Shown piece by piece: positions 25,810 to 33,761 of a DNA stretch of 64,000 nucleotides. The notes beneath the pieces are model-generated. The model searched no databases. It was not told where the DNA came from and was given only the letters and a program-made list of their open reading frames with translations. The position numbers and the translations under genes were made by a program. The first letter of the stretch is position 1, and each line of letters opens with the position of its first letter. Origin of the DNA: DATARH01 sp036489765 (GTDB lineage Bacteria > Pseudomonadota > Alphaproteobacteria > ATCC43930 > CGMCC-115725); the NCBI GenBank assembly GCA_036489765.1, contig DASXFE010000087.1, positions 1-64,000 of the forward strand, given 5' to 3'.

Positions 25810-26642
25810 GGCAATCTGCTCGTGCCCTGCGCGCCTTGCCCGCTCACCCCGATCGTGCAGACCGCCTCGGGGCTGTCGATGCGCAGGACGATGCTTTCGC
25901 TGATGTAGAACTGGTAATGAACGCCGTCGTGGCCGATGTAGCCGGCGCGGAGGTCCTGGCCCTGCACGAGCACGCCGACGCTGGTGTCGATCAGCGCCCC
26001 GCCCTCGATCGCGGTCTTGTGGATGCCAGCGGTGCACAGGCGCCGAAGGTGCTCGAGCCCGATCACGTCGCTGCCGGGGAATAGCTGGAAGAGGCTGTTG
26101 TACCGCGCCGGCGGCAGCGCCAGCGCGAAGGGGCCGCGATAGCCGCTTTCGTCGAGCAGCGTGGCCGCCGCCAGCACATCCTTGAGCGCGCCGTCGGGTG
26201 TCGACCAGTCCGAGCCGGGGATCTGCTTCCGCCCCTCGACGGTGAGGAGGCCTGGCATATGGAAATCGGGCTGGCCCTTGTAGATGAACTCCTCCTCGCG
26301 GTCGGCGACCGCCTCGGCGGCGTCGCGGGCCGGGGCGAGATCGAGCGGCTGGCCGTTTTCGACATGCGCGGCGATGCGCCGCATGCTCAGCCGGAAGCTT
26401 TTGCGCAGCATCGGCACCGGCAGCGCGCGGCCGAGGATCGCACCGGCCTCGTCGGGGCCGGGCTGGCGGCAGTAATCGTCGTTGCCGACCTCGATCGTCG
26501 TCAGTCCCGTTCCGAACGGTCCCTCGATGTCGAGAAAGCGGCGGCCGGTCAGCCGGTCGCGGGCGGCTTTGACGGCTTCGGCGTCGATCGCGTCCCAGAT
26601 CGGTTCGGGAAACGGCGCCAGGTTGCGGTTGAGGTAATCCAT
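25806..26642 (-). CDS. Encapsulin shell protein (family 1, linocin M18-like)
   Basis: A 278-residue HK97-fold protein that self-assembles into an icosahedral protein compartment. Family features are the start MDYLNRNLAPFPEPIWDAID, RRFLDIEGPFG, RALPVPMLRKSFRLSMRRI, and the C-terminal HDGVHYQFYISESIVLRIDS. Its ATG overlaps the stop of the upstream encapsulated ferritin gene by one base (TGATG), so shell and cargo are translated together. A DyP peroxidase cargo is not present. The identification rests on both the sequence and the cargo gene. Confidence 0.93.
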   Translation of the reverse strand: MDYLNRNLAPFPEPIWDAIDAEAVKAARDRLTGRRFLDIEGPFGTGLTTIEVGNDDYCRQPGPDEAGAILGRALPVPMLRKSFRLSMRRIAAHVENGQPLDLAPARDAAEAVADREEEFIYKGQPDFHMPGLLTVEGRKQIPGSDWSTPDGALKDVLAAATLLDESGYRGPFALALPPARYNSLFQLFPGSDVIGLEHLRRLCTAGIHKTAIEGGALIDTSVGVLVQGQDLRAGYIGHDGVHYQFYISESIVLRIDSPEAVCTIGVSGQGAQGTSRLP

Positions 26643-27037
26643 CACCGGCGTCCTTTCAGCGATCCGACCGTCGGCATCATGTCGACGCGCGCGGGCCGTT
26701 CGCCGCCCGCCTCCGCCGCGGAGCCGCCGGCCTTGCCCTCGGCGATCTTCTCGACCTCGGTGATAGGCGCCTCGGTGAACAGGTAGGTCTTGAGCCGTTC
26801 GGCAAAGTCGGCGTTATGCCGGCGCATCCACTCGATCAGCATCGAGGCGTGCTCCATCTCCTCGCGCATGTTGTGGAGGAGGATCTCGCGGAGCGCGGCG
26901 TCCTCGCTGTCGTCGGCGCGCTGGCGGTACCAGTCGACCGCCTCCAGCTCTTCCATCAGCGAGGTGATCGCGTAATGCAGGAGGCGCGCTTCCTGCGACA
27001 GCACTTCGCGCGGGACGTGGAGGTTCTCGCTCGGCAT
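26642..27037 (-). CDS. Encapsulated ferritin-like protein (EncFtn), encapsulin cargo
   Basis: A 131-residue two-helix ferroxidase that forms rings inside the encapsulin shell and oxidises Fe(II) for storage. Core sequence is ITSLMEELEAVDWYRQRADD, then HNMREEMEHASMLIEWMRR with the ExxH iron ligands, and YLFTEAPITEVE. After a flexible Gly/Ala linker the extreme C-terminus reads PTVGSLKGRR, the type of peptide that docks cargo to the inner shell. The ATG at 27037 is chosen by family length. It precedes and overlaps the shell gene. Confidence 0.93.
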   Translation of the reverse strand: MPSENLHVPREVLSQEARLLHYAITSLMEELEAVDWYRQRADDSEDAALREILLHNMREEMEHASMLIEWMRRHNADFAERLKTYLFTEAPITEVEKIAEGKAGGSAAEAGGERPARVDMMPTVGSLKGRR

Positions 27038-27094
27038 GGCCCTTCCGTTTCTTCTGTTCGCTATCTGATTTCGCTGCCCTGGGGGGATCAACGC

Positions 27095-27871
27095 TCAGTT
27101 GGCGCGAAGGGTTGCCTCCCGGCGTGCGGTTTCGGTGCGGGCGATGTTGGATTTGAGCTCGGCATCGTGGTCGGGGTGGAGCGTCCTCATCGCCCGGTCC
27201 CACCATGAGAAGTGAGTCGCGTAGTTGCAGCGGAAATAGCGGTGGTGCTGGTCGTGATGGGTCACGCCGACCATCGGCGAGGGCGGCCAGCTTATCCGCC
27301 CGGCATGCTCCCACCCCGAATGCCCGACGATCCCGGTCACCTGGTCGTAGAGCTTGTGCGCGAGGAGGACGGCGGGCGCGACCGGGAAAATCAGGTGCGC
27401 GACGAGCCAATAGGATTGCAGGAAGAGGTTGTCGATCAGCCGGTCGCTGTTGTTCGACCAGACGACCGGCGTCACGGTCATGTGGTGCCACTGATGCACC
27501 GGCCGATAAAGCGGCCGCGTGTGAATGAGGCGGTGGAACCAGTAGAACCAGGTGTCGAAGAGGATCAGCGACGCCAGCGCCGAGAGGATCGTGCCGACAA
27601 CTCCGCTCGGCGCCGGCCAGCCCCAGCCGAGCGTCGCATAAGCCCAGTGCCCGGCGCCGAACATCGCCGCGATCCCGGCGAGCGAGACGAGGCTCTGCCG
27701 CCGGTCGCGGGCGACGAGCGCGGGCGTCGTCTGGCGCGCCTGGATCTTGGCGGCGGCGATGCCGCGGTTGAGTCGGGTCACGACGAGGCAGGTCGCGACA
27801 TAGACCGCGACGAGCAGCGCGTAGACGATGGCGATCGTCGCCAGCAGGGATATGATCGGGGCGACCGGCAT
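27095..27871 (-). CDS. Fatty acid hydroxylase/sterol desaturase superfamily membrane protein
   Basis: A 258-residue di-iron integral membrane oxygenase. The histidine clusters are HRLIH, HQWHH and HHDQHH, with hydrophobic segments at about residues 3-30, 55-75 and 85-110 and another pair near 150-180. Enzymes of this class hydroxylate or desaturate lipids, carotenoids or sterols, and the substrate is unknown. The ATG at 27871 begins MPVAPIISLLATIAIVYALL. It is divergent from the amidase gene, 42 bases apart. Confidence 0.88.
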   Translation of the reverse strand: MPVAPIISLLATIAIVYALLVAVYVATCLVVTRLNRGIAAAKIQARQTTPALVARDRRQSLVSLAGIAAMFGAGHWAYATLGWGWPAPSGVVGTILSALASLILFDTWFYWFHRLIHTRPLYRPVHQWHHMTVTPVVWSNNSDRLIDNLFLQSYWLVAHLIFPVAPAVLLAHKLYDQVTGIVGHSGWEHAGRISWPPSPMVGVTHHDQHHRYFRCNYATHFSWWDRAMRTLHPDHDAELKSNIARTETARREATLRAN

Positions 27872-27913
27872 GGGCGCGCAAAGTGCCACCTTGGACGGCG
27901 GGGAGGAAGAGAG

Positions 27914-29365
27914 ATGGAAGACACCGCATTCGCCTCGGCGACCCGGCTGGCCGGCGAGATTCGCGACCATAAGATCGGCTGCCTCGAGCTCCTCGACCTC
28001 TTCATTGCCCGGGCCGAGAAGTTCAATCCGGCGCTTAACGCCGTCATCGCCTGGCAGGTCGACGCCGCGCGGGCCCGCGCCCGAGAAGCCGATGCCGCGC
28101 TTGCCAAAGGCGAGGTCTGGGGACCGCTGCACGGGGTCCCGATGACGGTCAAGGAATCATATAACATCAAAGGGTTGAAGACGACTTACGGCAATCCGGT
28201 CTACCGCGACAACATCGCCTCTTCGAACGCGGTGGTCATCGACCGGTTGCTCGCCGCCGGCGCGGTCATCTACGGCAAGACCAATGTGCCGTACCTGTTG
28301 ATGGATTCGCAGAGCTACAACGAGATCTACGGCACCACCAACAACCCGTGGGATGTGACGCGCGGGCCTGGCGGGTCGTCGGGCGGCGAGGGGGTGGCGC
28401 TGGCGGCCGGGCTGGGCGCGCTCGGCGCCGGCAGCGACATTGCCGGCTCGCTGCGCAACCCAGCCCATTACTGCGGCGTCTACGGCCACAAGCCGACCTG
28501 GGGCCTCGTCCCGCCGCGCGGCCACGCGGTCGTGCCCAATATGACCCCGACCGACATCTCGGTCGTGGGTCCGATGGCGCGCCATGCCGAGGACCTCGAC
28601 CTCGCGCTCGGGATCATGGCCGGCCCCGATACATTGCAGCAGGCGATGTGGAAGCTCGACCTGCCGGCACCGCGCCACCGGTCGCTGAAGGAGTTCCGCG
28701 TCGCGGTCTGGGCCGATTCGCCGTTCTGCGACACCGACTCGAGCGTCCGCGAGCGGCTCGATGCGGCTGTCGCGGCGATCACCAAGGGCGGCGCGACGGT
28801 AGATGCGGCCGCGCCCAGGCCGATGCCTGACGTCGAGCAGCACCGCTTGTTCATGACCCTGCTGCGCGGCGCGACCGCGTCGCGGCTGTCGGACCAGGAT
28901 TTCGCCGCACAGAAAGAGATCGCGGCCGGCATCGCCCCCGACGACATGAGCTTCAAGGCGACGCTCGCCCGCGGTGCCGCGCTCGACCACCGCGGCTGGC
29001 AGCAGTTCAACGAGCAGCGCAACCGGCTGCGCCACGCCTGGCACGATTTCTTCCAGCGTTACGATGTGCTCCTGACTCCGGTCGCCGCGACCGCCGCCTT
29101 CCCGCACGACCACAACCCCGACCGCGACGCGCGCATGATCCGAGTCAACAACAAGATGGTTCCGTATGGCGACCAGCGCTTCTGGGCGGGCCTCGCGAGC
29201 CTGTCCTACCTGCCGGCGACCGCCGCGCCGATCGGCCTGACCGCCGAGGGGCTTCCGGTCGGCCTGCAGATCCTCGGCGCCGAGGGCGAGGACCGCACGA
29301 CGATCGAGTTCGCCCGCCTCCTCGCCGCCGAGATTGGCGGTTTCACCCCACCGCCGGGGTATTAG
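27914..29365 (+). CDS. Amidase-signature family enzyme
   Basis: A 483-residue amide hydrolase. The Lys of GVPMTVKESYNIKGLKTTYG, the cis-Ser in GPGGSSGGEG and the nucleophile Ser in GSDIAGSLRNPAHYCG make up the catalytic triad. The downstream VLLTPVAATAAFPHD and LPATAAPIGLT are also typical. A GGAGGAAGAG site fixes the ATG at 27914, far inside a longer open frame. It may release an aromatic or aliphatic acid for the catabolic genes that follow. It is not a second GatA, since gatCAB is complete elsewhere. Confidence 0.9.
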   Translation: MEDTAFASATRLAGEIRDHKIGCLELLDLFIARAEKFNPALNAVIAWQVDAARARAREADAALAKGEVWGPLHGVPMTVKESYNIKGLKTTYGNPVYRDNIASSNAVVIDRLLAAGAVIYGKTNVPYLLMDSQSYNEIYGTTNNPWDVTRGPGGSSGGEGVALAAGLGALGAGSDIAGSLRNPAHYCGVYGHKPTWGLVPPRGHAVVPNMTPTDISVVGPMARHAEDLDLALGIMAGPDTLQQAMWKLDLPAPRHRSLKEFRVAVWADSPFCDTDSSVRERLDAAVAAITKGGATVDAAAPRPMPDVEQHRLFMTLLRGATASRLSDQDFAAQKEIAAGIAPDDMSFKATLARGAALDHRGWQQFNEQRNRLRHAWHDFFQRYDVLLTPVAATAAFPHDHNPDRDARMIRVNNKMVPYGDQRFWAGLASLSYLPATAAPIGLTAEGLPVGLQILGAEGEDRTTIEFARLLAAEIGGFTPPPGY

Positions 29366-29368
29366 CCA

Positions 29369-29539
29369 TCGTGGTGACCGCTACTCCTTTCAAGACCGAC
29401 GAGAATGGCGAAATCATCCGGGAAGAGGCGGTGGCGTTTTATTCGCGCCTGTCCCGGGAAAGGCGTCGATATCGATCTGGAAGCCGTCATTCGGGAAAGC
29501 CGTGAGGTCAATCTGGGGCCTGATCTTTGATGGTCGCCC
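29369..29539 (+). pseudogene. Frameshifted coding remnant
   Basis: One frame reads AIVVTATPFKTDENGEIIRE and on to FYSRL before becoming basic nonsense. A second frame, reached by a one-base shift at about 29455, reads PGKGVDIDLEAVIRESREVN then LGPDL and a stop at 29537-29539. Joined, the two halves make one natural-looking acidic peptide of about 55 residues, so this looks like a short or truncated gene broken by a single indel. I do not recognise the family. Alternatively both frames could be chance. Confidence 0.4.
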
Positions 29540-29598
29540 GGCTACCGGCTGGAGCGACGGCGTTGGGGAGATGACCTACCTCTTGCTATGATGCAAGC

Positions 29599-30933
29599 AT
29601 GGCCGCCCCGAAATACGCCGTCATCGATCCCGGTACAGGCAAGCTCGACCGACGGATCTTCAGCGACGAGGCGGTCTACGCGGACGAGATGGAGCGGATC
29701 TTTGGCCGGGCCTGGCTGATGATCGGGCATGAGAGCCTCGTCCCCGAGCCCGACGATTTCTTTCATACGTACATGGGCGAGGACCCGGTCATCCTGACCC
29801 GCGACGGCGCGGGGCGGCTGCACGCGCTCCTCAACATGTGCCGGCACCGCGGCAACCGCGTCTGCCGCGCCGACGACGGCAGCGCCAAGCGCTTCATGTG
29901 CACCTATCACGGCTGGACCTACCGCAACGACGGGTCGCTCGAATTCGTGCCGGGCGAGAGCCAGGCCTATTACGACGCACTCGACCGGCCGTCGCTCGGG
30001 CTGTTGCAGGCGCGGGTCGAGACCTATGCCGGGATCGTCTTCGCCACCTGGGCCGAGGATGCGCCGAGCCTCGAAGCCTATCTCGGCGACGCGCGCTGGT
30101 ACCTCGACACGGTGTTCAACCGGCTCGATTGCGGGATGCAGGCGCTCGGGCCGATGAAGTGGATGGAGCCGGTCAACTGGAAGACGCTCGTCGACAATTG
30201 CTCCGACAATTACCATGTGCCGACGAGCCACCTGTCGAGCGCGCGGGTGCAGACGCGCTGGCTCGGCCGCCCGGCGCTGTCGCACGAAGACCAGTTCCAG
30301 AGCCCGAACCGCCACGCCTTCGTCAACGGCCACTCGATCACCTTCCGGGACGCCGACGACGACCAGCCGCGCTATGTCCATGGCGTGTCGAGCGAGGTGA
30401 TGAAGCTGTTCCAGGAATACCACGAGGCGACCAAGGCCGAGGTTGCGCGGCGGCTCGGCGAATTCCGCGCGCGGCGGGTGCAACTCGGCAACCACTCGAT
30501 CTTCCCGAACGGCGTTTTGGGGCTGCGCCTCGCCTTGCCGCGGGGCCCGCGCAAGACCGAGTTCTGGCACTTCGTGCTCCTCGACCGCGACGCCCCCGAG
30601 GAGCTGAAGCGCGCGACCCGCATCGGCAGCCAGGCCAATAACGGCGCCGCCGGCATGTTCGAGCAGGACGACGTCGACAACTGGCGCCAGGTGACCGAAG
30701 CCAGCACCAGCCGCCTCGCGCGCCGCCACGGCCAGGACCTGTCGATGGGCCTAGGCCACGCCGCCCCCCACCCGGACTACCCCGGCCTCGTCTCCGAACG
30801 CTACATCTCGGAAAGCAACCAGCGTTTGTTCTACAAGCGCTGGGAAGATTTCATGAATGCGAAGAGCTGGGCCGACATCCCGCTGTCCCCGATCACCGCC
30901 CGCTTCTCGGGCACCGCCACGATGCGGGGGTGA
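29599..30933 (+). CDS. Rieske non-heme iron aromatic ring-hydroxylating oxygenase, alpha subunit
   Basis: The 444-residue catalytic subunit. The Rieske cluster ligands are Cys81, His83, Cys101 and His104 (MCRHRGNRVC and MCTYHGWTYRNDG). The mononuclear iron site is in DNCSDNYHVPTSHL, with the bridging Asp and two histidines. Enzymes of this class insert dioxygen into aromatic rings such as benzoate, biphenyl or anthranilate. A beta-subunit gene follows six bases on, but ferredoxin and reductase genes are absent, so electrons must come from elsewhere. Substrate cannot be read. Confidence 0.92.
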   Translation: MAAPKYAVIDPGTGKLDRRIFSDEAVYADEMERIFGRAWLMIGHESLVPEPDDFFHTYMGEDPVILTRDGAGRLHALLNMCRHRGNRVCRADDGSAKRFMCTYHGWTYRNDGSLEFVPGESQAYYDALDRPSLGLLQARVETYAGIVFATWAEDAPSLEAYLGDARWYLDTVFNRLDCGMQALGPMKWMEPVNWKTLVDNCSDNYHVPTSHLSSARVQTRWLGRPALSHEDQFQSPNRHAFVNGHSITFRDADDDQPRYVHGVSSEVMKLFQEYHEATKAEVARRLGEFRARRVQLGNHSIFPNGVLGLRLALPRGPRKTEFWHFVLLDRDAPEELKRATRIGSQANNGAAGMFEQDDVDNWRQVTEASTSRLARRHGQDLSMGLGHAAPHPDYPGLVSERYISESNQRLFYKRWEDFMNAKSWADIPLSPITARFSGTATMRG

Positions 30934-30938
30934 GGAGG

Positions 30939-31454
30939 ATGGCCAAGCCCGACCCGCAATCCCTCTGGTTCGAGCTAAACCGGTTCTACATCCGCGAGGC
31001 GTGGCTGCTGGACGAGCGCAGGTTCAACGAGTGGCTCGAACTCTTCGCCGACGACGTCCTCTATTTCATGCCGCGGCGGAAGAATGTGCTGCGGCGGGAA
31101 TTGCATCGTGAGGTGACCCCGCTGGGCGATCTCGCGATCCTCGAAGAGGACAAGCGCTATCTCGAAATGCGCGTGGCGCGGCTCGAAACCGGGATGGCCT
31201 GGGCCGAGGACCCGCCGTCGCGCACCCGCCACCTCGTCGGCAATCTGGAGGTGACATCTCTCGACAGCGGAGAGGTCGAGGCTCGCACAGCTTTCCTCGT
31301 CTACCGCTCTCACCTCGAAACCGACCACCAGCTCCTCTCCGGGAGCCGCGAGGACCTCCTGCGCAAAGTCGAAGGTGCGTGGAGAGTGGCGCGTCGCACG
31401 ATCGTCCTCGACGCCAACGTCCTCCTCGACAAGAACCTCAGCGTGTTCCTGTAG
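30939..31454 (+). CDS. Aromatic ring-hydroxylating dioxygenase, beta subunit
   Basis: The 171-residue SnoaL/NTF2-like beta subunit that forms the alpha3beta3 oxygenase. It starts MAKPDPQSLWFELNRFYIRE and shows the family points LDERRFNEWLELFADDVLYF, TRHLVGNLEVT and FLVYRSHLETD. A GAGGAGG site lies across the end of the alpha gene, supporting the ATG at 30939. It should be co-expressed with alpha. Confidence 0.93.
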   Translation: MAKPDPQSLWFELNRFYIREAWLLDERRFNEWLELFADDVLYFMPRRKNVLRRELHREVTPLGDLAILEEDKRYLEMRVARLETGMAWAEDPPSRTRHLVGNLEVTSLDSGEVEARTAFLVYRSHLETDHQLLSGSREDLLRKVEGAWRVARRTIVLDANVLLDKNLSVFL

Positions 31455-31461
31455 GCGCCCC

Positions 31462-32316
31462 TCAATACCCCTTCAGAAACGCCAGCACCTGCGCGGTCCA
31501 TTCCGCCGACTTTTCGAACGGGGGCCAGTGGCCGCAGTTGCTTAGAAGGACGAGGCGCGAATCTTCGATGTGGTTGAGGATCGCGATCGACACCTCGAAC
31601 GGGACCATGCGGTCGTAGCGGCCGTGGATGAGGAGGACCGGGGCTTTGATGCCCGGCAGGTCCGGCGCGTAGTCGTGGGGGAGGCTTACCGACTGGGCGC
31701 GGGCAGCGAGGAACTCGGGCGACCAGGTGTGGGCGTGGTGGATGTAGGCGACGAGCTCGTCGGTCACGAGGCTGTCGTCGTTGATATGGGTGTGCAGGTA
31801 GCGGCGGATGTTGTCGGGGCTCGGATCGGCGATCGTGCGGAGCGTCGTACGGGCGCCTTCCGACGGGCGGTTGGCCATCAGATAGCGGTCGCCGCCGGTG
31901 CCGATATGCGAGCCGCCCATGACGAAGCGCGTCACCCGGTCGGGGTAATGTGCCGCCGCGACCATCGACGACTGGCCGCCTTGCGAATTGCCGACCCAAT
32001 GCGCCTTCTCGATCCCGAGCGCGTCGAGAAGGGCGACCGCCGTGCGCGCCTGCAACGCATGCAGGCTCTCGCGATAGACGATCGGTCCCGTCTTCGAAAA
32101 GTTGGGCAGGTCCATCAGGATGCAGCGGTAGTGCCGTGACAGCTCGCCGACGACCTTGTGAAACGTGATCCACGCGGTCGTGCCGGGGCCGTAGGAATGC
32201 AGGAACAGCACCGGCTCGCCCGCGCCGACGTCGTGGTAGTGCACATTCAGGCCGCCAGCCGAGATGGTGTTGCCGGTGCCCTCCTCGGTCAGGCCATTCG
32301 ACGCGATGAACGGCAT
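31462..32316 (-). CDS. Alpha/beta hydrolase, meta-cleavage-product hydrolase type
   Basis: A 284-residue hydrolase. The nucleophile elbow is GNSQGGQSS, the acid is in HGRYDRMVP and the His in SNCGHWPPFE. Together with the oxyanion-region LHSYGPGTTAW this matches the MhpC/BphD group that splits ring-fission products. An AAAGGGG site favours the ATG at 32316 over one at 32331. It lies convergent to the Rieske genes and probably acts in the same aromatic pathway, though no extradiol dioxygenase is present in the window. Confidence 0.87.
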   Translation of the reverse strand: MPFIASNGLTEEGTGNTISAGGLNVHYHDVGAGEPVLFLHSYGPGTTAWITFHKVVGELSRHYRCILMDLPNFSKTGPIVYRESLHALQARTAVALLDALGIEKAHWVGNSQGGQSSMVAAAHYPDRVTRFVMGGSHIGTGGDRYLMANRPSEGARTTLRTIADPSPDNIRRYLHTHINDDSLVTDELVAYIHHAHTWSPEFLAARAQSVSLPHDYAPDLPGIKAPVLLIHGRYDRMVPFEVSIAILNHIEDSRLVLLSNCGHWPPFEKSAEWTAQVLAFLKGY

Positions 32317-32507
32317 GGGGCCCCTTTGCATGCTGTCGGGGCGCAGCCATCGTCGCCTCCGACAAGCATCGTATCATGACCGGCGCCCGGGGCAGAGATT
32401 AGCCCGGCTGCGATATCCGGAAGTATCCCGTCGGGCGAACCGGAAACGCGATGCTAGTATCGGCGCGTAACGCGACACGCCGGAAACCCACCTCACCATG
32501 CCACTTT

Positions 32508-33761
32508 ATGTCTGACGCGACCCGGGCCAGCCGCGCCGCGAAGCCGACCGCGTGGACCCCGCTGGCGATCCCGACCTTCCGGGCGGTGTGGCTCGCGAGC
32601 CTCGCCTCGAATATCGGCATCTGGCTTGGCAATGTCGGCACCGCCTGGCTGATGACCGAGCTGCGTCCGACCCCCCTCATGGTGACGCTGGTGCAGGCGG
32701 CGACGAGCCTGCCGGTGTTTCTCTTCGCGCTGCCGGCCGGGGCGATCGGCGACGCGGTCGATCGCCGCCGGCTCCTGATCGTGCTGCAGATCGCCTCGGT
32801 CGGGTTGTCGCTGCTCCTCGGCCTGTCGACCGCGTTCGGGTTGACGACGCCGGCGGTGATCCTCGTCGCGTCGTTCCTGTTCGGCACGACGCTCGCCTTT
32901 GGCATGCCGGTGTTCCAGGCCATCGTGCCCGACCTGGTGCCGCGCGGCGAGCTGGCGCCGGCGGTCTCGCTCAACAGCATCGGCATCAACGTCGCGCGGG
33001 TGATCGGGCCGGCGGTCGGCGGCTTGCTGATCCTCGTGTGGGGCGCCGCCTCGCCGTTCTTCGTCAACACGATCTTTTACGTTGCGGTCGTGGCGCTGCT
33101 GTTGCGCTGGTTGCCGCCGCTCAAGCAGGTGCGGCACGACGGCGGCTGGATCGTCCAGGCCGTCCTGGACGGGATCCGCCACACCGCCGGGTCGGCTGAG
33201 ATCCGGGCGACGCTGATCCGCTCGGGCGGCTACGCGTTTTTCGCGAGCCTCTATTTCTCGCTGTTGCCGCTCGTGGCGCGCGACCAGATCGCCGGCGGAG
33301 CCGGGACGTACGGGTTGCTGCTGGGGTGCCTCGGCGGCGGCGGGATCGCGGCGGTCGTGCTGCTGCCGCGTTGGCGGATGCGGGTCGGGCCAGACCGCGT
33401 CGCGCGGCTGGGGAGCTATGCGACCGCGCTATTCCTCGCCGCGCTCGGCGGCTGCCGCGGGTTGTGGAGCGTCGTGCCGGTGCTGCTGCTCGCCGGGGTT
33501 GCGTGGGTCGCGGTGGTGGCGACCGTCAACGTCGCCGCGCAGACCGCCTTGCCCGCCTGGGTCCGGGCGCGCGGCCTCTCGATCTTCATGATCGTGTTCA
33601 ACGGGATGATGGCCCTCGGCAGCGCGTTCTGGGGCGTCTTTGCGAGCCATGCCGGCATCCCGGCGACCCTCGCCGCCGCCGGAGCCGGCCTCCTTGTTTT
33701 CGACCTGTGCACGTTGCGCTGGCGCATCCCCGGGGAGGAGGCGCTGGAGGCCGTGCGCTAG
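32508..33761 (+). CDS. MFS transporter, EntS-like exporter family
   Basis: A 417-residue major facilitator with about 12 hydrophobic segments. The opening FRAVWLASLASNIGIWLGNV, the loop GAIGDAVDRRRLLI between helices 2 and 3, and the VPRGELAPAVSLNSIGINVA segment are typical of the MFS_3/EntS group of effluxers. Within the catabolic block it may export a toxic intermediate. The ATG at 32508 is used. Its stop overlaps that of the convergent flavoprotein gene by four bases. Confidence 0.88.
   Translation: MSDATRASRAAKPTAWTPLAIPTFRAVWLASLASNIGIWLGNVGTAWLMTELRPTPLMVTLVQAATSLPVFLFALPAGAIGDAVDRRRLLIVLQIASVGLSLLLGLSTAFGLTTPAVILVASFLFGTTLAFGMPVFQAIVPDLVPRGELAPAVSLNSIGINVARVIGPAVGGLLILVWGAASPFFVNTIFYVAVVALLLRWLPPLKQVRHDGGWIVQAVLDGIRHTAGSAEIRATLIRSGGYAFFASLYFSLLPLVARDQIAGGAGTYGLLLGCLGGGGIAAVVLLPRWRMRVGPDRVARLGSYATALFLAALGGCRGLWSVVPVLLLAGVAWVAVVATVNVAAQTALPAWVRARGLSIFMIVFNGMMALGSAFWGVFASHAGIPATLAAAGAGLLVFDLCTLRWRIPGEEALEAVR

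Noticed and set aside
27212..27913. N-terminal extension of the amidase by 234 residues
   Set aside because: That part is the antisense of the membrane hydroxylase gene. A strong ribosome site supports the start at 27914.
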